Shown: in pieces, positions 7,867 through 14,657 of the stretch
Layout: each line of letters begins with the position of its first letter
Position numbering within the stretch: position 1 is the first letter of the stretch
Source: HGM13010 sp934527315
Lineage (GTDB): Bacteria > Bacillota > Clostridia > Oscillospirales > Oscillospiraceae
Direction of reading: 5' to 3'
DNA: 38,596 nucleotides
NCBI GenBank assembly: GCA_934527315.1
Contig: CAKTAK010000017.1
Location: 1-38,596 of the forward strand
Made by a program: the position numbers and the translations under genes
Notes under the pieces: model-generated
Database searches by the model: none
What the model was told of the DNA's origin: nothing
The model's input: only the letters and a program-made list of their open reading frames with translations

Positions 7867-8703
7867 ATGAAAGAATTCAAGGATAAAGTCATAGTTGTCA
7901 CCGGCGGTGCGCGCGGCATAGGCAAGGCCATTGCCGTCGAAGGCGCAAAGCGCGGCATGAACGTCGTCCTCAACGACATAGACCCTCTGGTCTGCGAGAC
8001 CGCAAAGGAGATCGAAGCAATGGGCGTGAAGTGCGTCGCCCAGAACGCCGATATCTCCATCTACGAGAACATCGAAGCTCTTCTCAAGCTCACTCTTGAT
8101 ACTTTCGGCCATGTCGACATTCTCGTCAACAACGCCGGCTGCGCCGTCTCCGGTGCGATCTGGAAGCTGCCCAAGCGCGATATTGACTGGATAACCGAGC
8201 TCAACTTCCTCAGCCATCTCTACGGCATGAAGATATTCCTGCCGCAGATGATCGCTCAGGGCACTCCCTGCGAGATCGTCAACGTCGAATCCACCGCTGG
8301 TCTTATGACCTCCGGCAAGGCAACGATGTACCACGCGACGAAGGCCGCCGGTGTTGCGGCCTCCGAGAGCGTATACATCGCGATGAAAGAGAACAACTAC
8401 CCCATCAATGTCCACTGCCTCGTTCCCGCGTATGTCAAGACCACCATCCACCTTGCCGACCTGCACCGCCCCGAGCGCTTTGCCATCAACGACGATCCTT
8501 ACTATACCAGCGAGGAGTACAAGGCCGGTCAGCTCCGCGGTACGCGCGGCGTCATGAGCGGCATCCCCGATTGGTATGTCGGCGAGTGCGTCTTCACCGC
8601 CATTGAGGATGAGAAGTTCTATATCTTCACGCACCCCGAATCTCAGGTCGTTGCACAGCCGCGCGTCCAGCGCCTTGCATCCGGCATCAATCCCGAGACC
8701 TGA
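7867..8703 (+). CDS. Short-chain dehydrogenase/reductase (SDR), copy 1
   Basis: A 278-residue classical SDR. Cofactor motif TGGARGIG is at residues 12-19 and D37 at the end of the second strand favours NAD(H). NNAG is at 88-91, and the catalytic set is N113, S142, Y155 and K159 (YHATK). Start at 7867 is chosen because GGAAAGGAG lies 7 bases before it. It begins 30 bases after the reductase stop and belongs to the same operon. A C-terminal block, HRPERFAINDDPYYTSEEY, is nearly repeated in the next SDR, so the two are paralogues. It likely oxidises or reduces a hydroxyl/keto group on the substrate handled by the upstream reductase; BaiA-type hydroxysteroid dehydrogenases are relatives but shorter (about 250 residues). 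Confidence 0.9.
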   Translation: MKEFKDKVIVVTGGARGIGKAIAVEGAKRGMNVVLNDIDPLVCETAKEIEAMGVKCVAQNADISIYENIEALLKLTLDTFGHVDILVNNAGCAVSGAIWKLPKRDIDWITELNFLSHLYGMKIFLPQMIAQGTPCEIVNVESTAGLMTSGKATMYHATKAAGVAASESVYIAMKENNYPINVHCLVPAYVKTTIHLADLHRPERFAINDDPYYTSEEYKAGQLRGTRGVMSGIPDWYVGECVFTAIEDEKFYIFTHPESQVVAQPRVQRLASGINPET

Positions 8704-8719
8704 TCGTACAGCATAAATC

Positions 8720-8745
8720 AAAGTGCCGCTTTTACGCGGCACTTT
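8720..8745 (+). repeat. Intercistronic hairpin between the two SDR genes
   Basis: AAAGTGCCGC (8720-8729) pairs with GCGGCACTTT (8736-8745) around a 6-base loop. No T run follows (GATAAAAC), so a processing or mRNA-stability element, or a leaky terminator, fits better than a full stop. Confidence 0.5.
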
Positions 8746-8785
8746 GATAAAACATGAAGTTCATATTCAGAAAGGCGGTAAATCT

Positions 8786-9646
8786 ATGTTCACAAACTAC
8801 GAAAACGCTAAAGTAGTCATCACCGGCGGCGCCAACGGCATCGGCAAGACCCTCGCTCTCGGTTTTGCCAAGCGCGGTTCTGATGTTGCGATAGTAGATA
8901 TCCACGGCGATGAGGCCGAAGCCGTCGCAAAAGAGATACGTGGCATGGGCCGTAAGTCCTTCGCAATGCAGGCTGACGTTTCCGTCCTTGACGAGTGCAA
9001 AGCGATCCTTGAGAAGACGATGGCCGAGTTCGGCCGCTGCGATGTGCTCGTAAATAACGCGGGCGTCTCCGCGCTCTCCGATGTTGAGCATATCCCGGAG
9101 AAAGACATACGCTGGGTCTATGAGACTAACGTATACTCGCACTGGTTTATGATGCAGAGCTTTCTCCCGCAGATGCGCAGCCAGAAATCACACTGCCAGA
9201 TAATCAACGTCTGCTCCATAGCCGGCCTCATTTCCATGAACGGCGCTCCCGCGTATTTCAGCTCCAAGCATGCCGCGGTCGCACTCTCCGAGTGCGTGTA
9301 TAAGCAGCTCAAGGAAGACAAGGCCGATATAGACGTGTCCATCTTCTGCCCCGGCTATATAAACACTGAGATGCACCTGACCGACCGCCATCGTCCCGAG
9401 CGCTTCGCCATCCATGACGATGAGCCGTATTACCACACCGAGGAGTACGCAAAGTTTGTCGAGTTCAACAAGTATCTGCTTGAAAACGGCGCTGATGTAA
9501 ATGTGGCTGTGGAGACGATCTTCAAAGCACTTGAGAAGGAGCAGTTCTATATTCTCGATACGCCGAAGTATGAGCGCCTGCTCTGCGAGCAGGGCGTCTT
9601 TGAAGCGGAGAAGATCCGTCCAGTCGACTATTACACACTGAACTGA
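8786..9646 (+). CDS. Short-chain dehydrogenase/reductase (SDR), copy 2
   Basis: A 286-residue SDR paralogous to the preceding gene. TGGANGIG lies near residues 13-20, an aspartate after strand 2 (VDIHGDE) suggests NAD(H), NNAG is near 90, and the catalytic serine and YFSSK motif follow INVCSIAGL. The C-terminal block HRPERFAIHDDEPYYHTEEY matches the first SDR. AAAGGCGG precedes the start at 8786; an in-frame ATG at 8723 lies in the intergenic hairpin and is not supported. Two linked SDRs beside a C=C reductase could act on different positions or in opposite directions, as in epimerising hydroxysteroid dehydrogenase pairs; this is inference only. Confidence 0.9.
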   Translation: MFTNYENAKVVITGGANGIGKTLALGFAKRGSDVAIVDIHGDEAEAVAKEIRGMGRKSFAMQADVSVLDECKAILEKTMAEFGRCDVLVNNAGVSALSDVEHIPEKDIRWVYETNVYSHWFMMQSFLPQMRSQKSHCQIINVCSIAGLISMNGAPAYFSSKHAAVALSECVYKQLKEDKADIDVSIFCPGYINTEMHLTDRHRPERFAIHDDEPYYHTEEYAKFVEFNKYLLENGADVNVAVETIFKALEKEQFYILDTPKYERLLCEQGVFEAEKIRPVDYYTLN

Positions 9647-9682
9647 ATATCAAAATCTGAATAAACACGAGGAGAATTAACA

Positions 9683-10210
9683 ATGGAAGAAAAAATCGGC
9701 AAGAAATTTTTGCTCTATTTCCGCCTCGCGCTTCTCTGCTGGATCCTCATTGCAAACGCGATCCTGCACATCATCGGTTTTTCCTACGGCTGGCTGATCT
9801 TCATCAGCAACATCATGCTCTTCACCCTTGAGGGCGATGTCAAGGAGCGCTTTCTCACCGTTGAGATAGGCGGCTTTGTCGGACTCGTGCTCACTGTGCT
9901 CGCAATGCTCGCCATCTCCGCCCTGACTCCGATCGTCGGCGATCTCTTTGGCCTGCTTATCCCGCTCGCCGCTGTTCTTGCGCTGCTCATCCTCGGCCAC
10001 CCATATGCCCCCAAGGTGCTCAACAATGTCGGCTTTGCATATCTCACCTGCGCCTGCATAGATACCGCTTCATTCGCAAACAACATCGGGCTGTTCATTC
10101 TCGTTTTTGTCGTCGGCTCGCTGGTGTTCAACGGCGTATGCGTCCTGCTCATGAAGCCGATGAAGGCGCTCGCCGTCAAGAGTGTGACAAAAGCCGCAAG
10201 CAACGCATAA
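9683..10210 (+). CDS. Small polytopic membrane protein of the reductase operon
   Basis: A 175-residue hydrophobic protein with about five membrane segments (roughly residues 10-32, 36-50, 58-82, 86-106 and 130-157), short polar loops, and a positively charged C-terminus (KPMKALAVKSVTKAASNA). GGAGAATT precedes its ATG and it begins 36 bases after the second SDR, so it is the last gene of the operon; a terminator lies about 100 bases on. Codon use matches the operon. I recognise no family with confidence. Placement suggests uptake, export or membrane association linked to the operon's substrate, which is unproven. Confidence 0.7.
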   Translation: MEEKIGKKFLLYFRLALLCWILIANAILHIIGFSYGWLIFISNIMLFTLEGDVKERFLTVEIGGFVGLVLTVLAMLAISALTPIVGDLFGLLIPLAAVLALLILGHPYAPKVLNNVGFAYLTCACIDTASFANNIGLFILVFVVGSLVFNGVCVLLMKPMKALAVKSVTKAASNA

Positions 10211-10306
10211 AGCAAATTTCACAGCATTGTTATATTTCGTAACAGGCAGCCGTCGCAATGAACCGCTCCCTGTCAAGTAGACAGACGAAAAAACAAAATA
10301 TTTTCT

Positions 10307-10338
10307 CCAGGACCTCATCTCAGAGGTCCTGGTTTTCT
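10307..10338 (+). terminator. Terminator of the reductase/SDR operon
   Basis: CCAGGACCTC (10307-10316) pairs with GAGGTCCTGG (10323-10332), loop ATCTCA, then TTTTCTTG. It is the first strong hairpin after the membrane protein. Confidence 0.8.
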
Positions 10339-10349
10339 TGTATTTCTAA

Positions 10350-10372
10350 AACCACTCGCTAGGCGAGTGGTT
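10350..10372. repeat. Tight 10-bp palindromic hairpin near the island end
   Basis: AACCACTCGC-TAG-GCGAGTGGTT forms a perfect 10-bp stem with a 3-base loop. It lies between the operon terminator and the integrase remnant. Hairpins of this kind occur at ends of IS200/IS605-type elements, but no TnpA or TnpB gene is present here, so its origin is open. Confidence 0.5.
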
Positions 10373-10488
10373 CGATAGAGATTACATCGATGAGTCATAA
10401 AAGGAAGGGAAATAAAAGAAAAACCTCTGTTATAATAGAAGAGCGGTCTGCCAACTGCAAAACTAAAATAACAGAGGAGTCATCCAAA

Positions 10489-10841
10489 ATGAGTTTGAAC
10501 GACATTCATAGTTTAAGAAAACGCGGGAACAGCTACCTGATCGTAGTCTCAATGGGCTATGACTGTGCCGGGAACAGGCTCAAATCCATGCAGCAGACGG
10601 TGCATCCTCCTGCAGGCATGACGCCGAAGCAGACAGAGAAATGGCTCAACGAGCTGACCGTTGAGGGAGTCCACGCATGTCTATGCGGGATACTCAGCGA
10701 TGCAGTGGAGAGCGGTTTGTTGGATCATAACCCCGCGTGGCGCACCTACGCACCTATAAGTATTCAAATATCGATAAAAAGCAGCAGGTCGTTGCCGACG
10801 AAGAGATACTGCAAAAGCTGATCTGCGCGCTGGAGATATAA
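10489..10841 (+). pseudogene. Degraded tyrosine integrase (phage/ICE type)
   Basis: The start at 10489 (AGAGGAG upstream) opens an integrase-like N-terminus: an arm-binding domain (LRKRGNSYLIVVSMGYDCAG, residues about 8-27, then GMTPKQTEKWLNEL). The sequence then jumps to the end of the core-binding domain (VHACLCGILSDAVESGLLDH, NPAWRTY), so an internal deletion is inferred. After 10750 the frame shifts: the reading frame ending at 10841 gives YKYSNIDKKQQVVADEEILQ followed by KLICALEI, the usual continuation of these integrases. The catalytic domain (R-H-R-Y) is absent. It sits 41 bases from the 3' end of tRNA-Arg, a classic integration target. Reading as a dead integrase is from family knowledge; the deletion and frameshift are seen. 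Confidence 0.75.
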
Positions 10842-10846
10842 AGATA

Positions 10847-10880
10847 ACACCCGCACGTCTCGCTTGAGTCGTGCGGGTGT
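10847..10880 (-). terminator. Terminator of tRNA-Arg
   Basis: ACACCCGCACG (10847-10857, shown on the plus strand) pairs with CGTGCGGGTGT (10870-10880). Read on the minus strand it directly follows the tRNA 3' end and is succeeded by TTATCTTTAT. Confidence 0.75.
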
Positions 10881-10882
10881 GG

Positions 10883-10956
10883 TACGCCTGACTGGATTCG
10901 AACCAGCGACCTTTAGAGTCGGAGTCTAACACTCTATCCAACTGAGCTACAGGCGC
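10883..10956 (-). tRNA. tRNA-Arg (anticodon CCG)
   Basis: Read on the minus strand, the sequence folds as a 74-nt tRNA: acceptor GCGCCTG / CAGGCGT (first pair G-U), D arm GCTC...GAGT (near-standard), anticodon stem TTAGA / TCTAA with loop CTCCGAC, and T arm GCTGG-TTCGAAT-CCAGT. The anticodon CCG (plus-strand 10920-10922) reads CGG arginine codons, which are abundant in the surrounding genes. CCA is not encoded; the discriminator is A. A decayed integrase lies next to its 3' end, so it probably was an attachment site. Confidence 0.95.
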
Positions 10957-10990
10957 ATATTCAAAAAGCTTTCTCTCGAAAGCAGAATCT

Positions 10991-11019
10991 ATTATAACAA
11001 ACTCTAAAGAAAAAGTAAA
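10991..11019 (-). promoter_or_regulatory. Promoter of tRNA-Arg
   Basis: On the minus strand TTTACT (11014-11019) and TATAAT (10991-10996) are separated by 17 bases, and the -10 ends about 35 bases before the tRNA 5' end. Confidence 0.65.
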
Positions 11020-11026
11020 GAGAAAG

Positions 11027-11055
11027 TTTTCAAAAAAAGAAAAATATGCTAAAAT
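11027..11055 (+). promoter_or_regulatory. Promoter for apbE-recG
   Basis: TTTTCA (11027-11032) and TAAAAT (11050-11055) are 17 bases apart, with an extended -10 TGC at 11047-11049. It lies 40 bases before the apbE start. Confidence 0.55.
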
Positions 11056-11095
11056 AGTCCAAGCATGAAATTCGGCAGGGAAAGGAAACTGCAAA

Positions 11096-12136
11096 ATGAT
11101 TCATTATAAACGGATAATCGGAACGATTTGTTTGGGGGCGGCGCTGCTGACATTGTCCGGCTGCGGCGGGGCATCGGCGGAGACGAAACCGGTGCAGAAA
11201 CAGATTTTCGCAATGGATACGGTCATGGACCTGACTGCTTACGGCAGCAACGGAGAAAAAGCTCTGGAGGCAGCGGTGCAGGAAATCAATCAAATTGGCG
11301 GGGAATTGGACCCGGAGCAGACGGGCAGCGCGGTCAATCGGCTGAATGCCCACGAAACCGTGGAGCTGACACCGCTGATGCAGGATATGGTGGAAACTGC
11401 CGCAACGGTGTATACGCAAAGCGGCGGGGCATTGGATTTGACCGTTTACCCGGTGGTGAAGGCATGGGGATTTATTGACCAGGAATACCGCATTCCGGCG
11501 CAAACGGAAATTGACACGGCACTGGCAACGAAAAACTTCCCCGGTATCCAGATGGAAGAAACTGACGGAAAAACCTATATGACCCTGCCGGAGAACACGG
11601 AAATCAGTTTCGGTGCGGTTGCCAAGGGAGCAACCGCCAATGCGGTGATTGATACGCTGCGGGAAAACGGCGTGACCAGCGCGCTGATTTCTTTGGGCGG
11701 CAATATCCAGACCTTGGGGCAGAAACCGGACGGCAGCAATTGGAATGTTGCGGTGCAGGACCCGGAAAACCTGACGGATTATCTGGGGGTTCTGTCTGTG
11801 GGGGAAACTGCGGTGGTTACCAGCGGCAGCTATCAGCGGTATTTTGAGCAGGACGGAAAGATTTATCATCACATCATCGACCCCGCTACCGGATATCCGG
11901 CAGAGTCCGGCTTGACGGCAGTAACCATTGTCTGCACGGACGGCGCTATGGCGGACAGCTTGTCCACGGCAATGTTTGTTTTGGGGCAGGAGAAAGCATT
12001 GGACTATTGGAAGACCTACGGCGGATTTGAAATGATTCTGGTGCGGGAAGACGGCACGGTGGTGCTGACCCCGGGATTAAAGGATTGCTTTACAGGAAAA
12101 GGAGACCGATATACCTTCGTATATGCGGAAGAATGA
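11096..12136 (+). CDS. apbE: FAD:protein FMN transferase ApbE (lipoprotein)
   Basis: A 346-residue ApbE protein, which transfers FMN from FAD to a serine/threonine of target proteins such as FMN-bind domains and RnfG/D or NqrC/B, outside the membrane, using Mg2+. Residues 1-22 are a signal with lipobox LSGC (Cys23 is the lipid anchor). Family blocks are visible: AMDTVMDLTAYG near the N-terminus, FGAVAKGATANAV, SLGGNIQTLGQ and the C-terminal HHIIDPATGYPA...TDGAMADSLSTA with Mg-binding aspartates. AAAGGAAA precedes the start. recG begins 12 bases after its stop, so the two share a transcript, an unusual pairing. Within the window the only FMN-bind protein is the flavoprotein at 31.3 kb, but that lacks a signal peptide and the usual acceptor residue. 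Confidence 0.93.
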   Translation: MIHYKRIIGTICLGAALLTLSGCGGASAETKPVQKQIFAMDTVMDLTAYGSNGEKALEAAVQEINQIGGELDPEQTGSAVNRLNAHETVELTPLMQDMVETAATVYTQSGGALDLTVYPVVKAWGFIDQEYRIPAQTEIDTALATKNFPGIQMEETDGKTYMTLPENTEISFGAVAKGATANAVIDTLRENGVTSALISLGGNIQTLGQKPDGSNWNVAVQDPENLTDYLGVLSVGETAVVTSGSYQRYFEQDGKIYHHIIDPATGYPAESGLTAVTIVCTDGAMADSLSTAMFVLGQEKALDYWKTYGGFEMILVREDGTVVLTPGLKDCFTGKGDRYTFVYAEE

Positions 12137-12148
12137 GGCGGACAAACC

Positions 12149-14197
12149 ATGGCATGGGATACAGACATTGCCACCTTATCGGGTGTGGGAGAAAAAAAGG
12201 CGGCTGCCTTTCATAAATTGGGTGTGTTCACCTACGGCGATTTGGTGAACGATTTTCCCCGGCGCTACGAGGACCGGTCGGTGATTCGCTCCATTGGGGA
12301 GGCGCAGCCGGAGGAAACCTGCTGCTTGCAGGCGATGGTGACCACACAGCCGACGCTGAGCCGGATTCGGCGGGGAATGGAGCTTGTGCGGTTCCGCGCT
12401 GCGGACGAAACGGGAACCGTGGAGATTACCTATTTCAATCAGCCCTACACAAAGCATCAGTTTCAAGTGGGGGAGACTTACTTCTTTTACGGAAAAATCG
12501 GCATGGTGGGGCATAAGAAAACCATGGCCAATCCGGTGCATGAAAAAGAGGATACCCGTCAGCTGACCGGACGGATTATTCCGGTTTATCGCACGACGGC
12601 GGGATTGAATCAGAAAACCATGCTGACGGCCATGGAAACCTGCCTGCGCAGCTGCCGGGAATCCTTTCCCGATACTTTGCCGGGGGAGATTGCGGAGCGG
12701 CATGAACTGTGTCAGGCGGAGTTCGCCTACCGGAATGTGCATTTCCCGGCGGATTTTCTTTCCCTGCAAATTGCCAGAAAGCGGCTGATTTTTGAGGAGC
12801 TGTTCAATTTGGCATGCGCATTGAAATTACTCCATGGAAAACAGACGCCGGAGAGCGGCATTCAATTTCAATCGGTGGACCCGGAGCGTTTTTACAGCGG
12901 GCTGCCCTTTCGACCCACCGGAGCGCAGGACCGGGCGATTCGCGCGGCGTTGGCGGATATGGAATCCGGCTGCGTGATGAATCGGTTGGTGCAGGGCGAC
13001 GTGGGCAGCGGCAAAACGTTGGTGGCGGCAGCCTGCATTTGGGCGGCAGCGGAAAACGGCTATGTTTCGGTTATGATGGCGCCTACGGAAATTTTGGCGG
13101 AGCAGCATTTTCGCACACTCAGCGAAATGTTGGGGAGCAGCTGTATTCGCGTGGGTCTGCTGACCGGCTCCATGACGGCAAAAGAAAAACGGACGGTCAA
13201 GCAGCAGCTGAAAAACGGAGAATTGGAACTGCTGGTGGGAACCCATGCGGTGCTGACCGATGATGTGGAAATCCCCGGCTTGGCATTGGTGATTGCAGAC
13301 GAGCAGCACCGATTCGGCGTGGAGCAGCGGGCGGCATTGGCAGAAAAGGGGAAAAAGCCCCATGTGCTGGTGATGTCTGCAACTCCCATTCCCCGGACCT
13401 TGGCGCTGATTATTTACGGTGATTTGGACGTTTCTGTCATAGATGAACTGCCCCCCGGGCGGCAAAAAGTGGATACGCTGCTGGTGAATGAATCCTACCG
13501 GCAGCGGCTGAACGGGTTTATCCGCAAGCAGGTGGAGGAAGGTCGGCAGGTCTTTGTGGTTTGTCCGAAGGTGGAGGAAGACGAGGAAACGCCCGAGAGC
13601 AGCGATCTGAAATCCGCGGAGGAGCATGCCGCGTTGCTGCAGGAGACCTTTCCGGATTTGCGGGTAGGCTGTATTCACGGAAAAATGAAACCGAAACAGA
13701 AAGAGCAAATCATGGCTGCTATGGTGGCAGGGGAAATCGACATTCTGGTTTCCACCACGGTGATTGAAGTGGGTGTGGACGTTCCCAATGCCAATTTGAT
13801 GGTCATCGAGAACGCGGAGCGATTCGGCTTGAGTCAGCTCCATCAGCTGCGGGGGCGCATCGGACGGGGCTCCTATAAAAGCTGGTGCGTGTTGGTGTCC
13901 GACAGTACATCGGAAACAGCCCGGGAGCGGCTGAAAATCATGACAAAGCTGTCCGATGGCTTTGCGGTCAGCGAAGAGGATTTGCGTTTGCGTGGTCCCG
14001 GCGACTTTTTCGGAAACCGGCAGCACGGTTTGCCGGAAACGCATATTGCGGACCTGGGCGCGGATATGCAGGTTTTGCAGGCTGCGCAAAATGAGGCAGA
14101 GGCATTGCTGAAGCGGGACCCGGAATTGGAGCAATATCCCAACCTGCGCCGCCGGGTGATGGCGATGATTCAGCGGGCGGGAAACACTATGAACTGA
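12149..14197 (+). CDS. recG: ATP-dependent DNA helicase RecG
   Basis: A 682-residue RecG, the usual length. It remodels stalled forks and branched DNA. Residues 1-150 hold a helix-hairpin-like start (LSGVGEKKAAAFHKLG) and the OB-fold wedge domain (VTTQPTLSRIRRGMELVRF). The helicase core follows: GDVGSGKT at about 283-290 (Walker A), DEQH at 384-387 (motif II), SATPIPRT (motif III), and the C-terminal lobe with TTVIEVGVDVPNANLM and QLRGRIGRG. A TRG-like C-terminal region with LRLRGPGDFFGNRQHG completes it. The ATG at 12149 follows GAGGCGG. Cotranscribed with apbE; a strong terminator follows at 14213. Confidence 0.97.
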   Translation: MAWDTDIATLSGVGEKKAAAFHKLGVFTYGDLVNDFPRRYEDRSVIRSIGEAQPEETCCLQAMVTTQPTLSRIRRGMELVRFRAADETGTVEITYFNQPYTKHQFQVGETYFFYGKIGMVGHKKTMANPVHEKEDTRQLTGRIIPVYRTTAGLNQKTMLTAMETCLRSCRESFPDTLPGEIAERHELCQAEFAYRNVHFPADFLSLQIARKRLIFEELFNLACALKLLHGKQTPESGIQFQSVDPERFYSGLPFRPTGAQDRAIRAALADMESGCVMNRLVQGDVGSGKTLVAAACIWAAAENGYVSVMMAPTEILAEQHFRTLSEMLGSSCIRVGLLTGSMTAKEKRTVKQQLKNGELELLVGTHAVLTDDVEIPGLALVIADEQHRFGVEQRAALAEKGKKPHVLVMSATPIPRTLALIIYGDLDVSVIDELPPGRQKVDTLLVNESYRQRLNGFIRKQVEEGRQVFVVCPKVEEDEETPESSDLKSAEEHAALLQETFPDLRVGCIHGKMKPKQKEQIMAAMVAGEIDILVSTTVIEVGVDVPNANLMVIENAERFGLSQLHQLRGRIGRGSYKSWCVLVSDSTSETARERLKIMTKLSDGFAVSEEDLRLRGPGDFFGNRQHGLPETHIADLGADMQVLQAAQNEAEALLKRDPELEQYPNLRRRVMAMIQRAGNTMN

Positions 14198-14212
14198 AGA
14201 AAAGGATAAGTG

Positions 14213-14246
14213 AAAATTCCCGGAAATATTTTTCGGGAATTTTTTT
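14213..14246 (+). terminator. Terminator after recG
   Basis: AAAATTCCCGGAAA (14213-14226) pairs with TTTCGGGAATTTT (14231-14243) around TATT, followed by further Ts. Confidence 0.85.
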
Positions 14247-14257
14247 GCGGCAAGGGG

Positions 14258-14286
14258 TTGACAAAATCCTACAAATCCTGTATAGT
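14258..14286 (+). promoter_or_regulatory. Promoter P1 (no gene downstream)
   Basis: Consensus TTGACA (14258-14263), 17-base spacer and TATAGT (14281-14286). The predicted start near 14293 falls beside the GTTAG palindrome. The next coding start is 372 bases away and has its own promoter. Confidence 0.75.
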
Positions 14287-14292
14287 AGTCCC

Positions 14293-14470
14293 ATGAGTTA
14301 GAAATGCCTAACAGCGAAGGGCGTTAGGTGCAGAACTCTAATTGGTACATCTCTCTTTTTTAACATCGGTGATTTTGCGGTCGCCATAACGCAGCATCAC
14401 CAACTTTCCTCAAGACTCCATACATAATGAAACACACAAAGCGCATCGCAAGGTGCGCTTTGTGTGCGTG
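14293..14470 (+). ncRNA. Candidate gene-less transcript, or remnant of a duplicated flavodoxin locus
   Basis: From promoter P1 to the hairpin CACACAAAGCGCA (14433-14445) / TGCGCTTTGTGTG (14454-14466) there is no convincing ORF. The 3' part (CTCTC-T-run-AAC, GCCATAACG, AAGACTCCATACATAAT, then an ACACAC hairpin) is repeated after flavodoxin at 15095-15276. So the unit looks like flavodoxin's promoter and 3' end with the gene removed. It may be dead DNA, or a small RNA of about 170 nt controlled by the palindrome. The hairpin lacks a strong T tail, which weakens the RNA reading. Confidence 0.4.
14297..14312. promoter_or_regulatory. GTTAG-N6-CTAAC operator, copy 1
   Basis: GTTAG-AAATGC-CTAAC begins 10 bases after the -10 of promoter P1. 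The same palindrome sits at the identical distance from the flavodoxin promoter (14552). The half-site resembles those of DtxR/IdeR-type metal repressors, but the spacer differs from the DtxR consensus, so the regulator is inferred. Confidence 0.6.
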
Positions 14471-14512
14471 TTGGAGCGATTTGCAGCGCAGAAAAAATTC
14501 TAAAAAAGGGGA

Positions 14513-14541
14513 TTGACAAATTCGATAGATTCCTGTATACT
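14513..14541 (+). promoter_or_regulatory. Flavodoxin promoter P2
   Basis: TTGACA (14513-14518), 17 bases, TATACT (14536-14541). Predicted start near 14548, giving a leader of about 110 nt containing two palindromes and a CCGG-GAAA-CCGG hairpin (14583-14594). Confidence 0.8.
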
Positions 14542-14551
14542 TCATATCGTA

Positions 14552-14567
14552 GTTAGAAGAACCTAAC
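14552..14567. promoter_or_regulatory. GTTAG-N6-CTAAC operator, copy 2
   Basis: GTTAG-AAGAAC-CTAAC, starting 10 bases after the flavodoxin -10 box, at the same geometry as copy 1. Binding here would block the start site, consistent with a repressor. Confidence 0.65.
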
Positions 14568-14612
14568 AAACAATCAACAGACCGGGAAACCGGCCTTAAA
14601 TTTACAATGTAT

Positions 14613-14628
14613 GTTAGAAGAGACTAAC
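14613..14628. promoter_or_regulatory. GTTAG-N6-CTAAC operator, copy 3
   Basis: GTTAG-AAGAGA-CTAAC in the flavodoxin leader, 61 bases after copy 2, about six helical turns, and 30 bases before the start codon. A second site at this distance could support cooperative binding or a roadblock. Confidence 0.6.
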
Positions 14629-14657
14629 TAAAGGTGACCAGAAAGGAATTTCTTGAT

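Noticed and set aside
5821..8742. 973-codon open frame on the minus strand across the reductase and first SDR
   Set aside because: It is the antisense shadow of two unmistakable enzymes; long antisense frames follow from their codon bias. It has no ribosome site, no domain and crosses an intergenic boundary.
12827..14134. 435-codon minus-strand frame opposite recG
   Set aside because: Antisense to the RecG helicase core; no independent coding signals.
14321..14336. GTTAGGTGCAGAACTC resembling the M-box core
   Set aside because: Only a short match, with no basal stem or switching terminator and no magnesium gene downstream.
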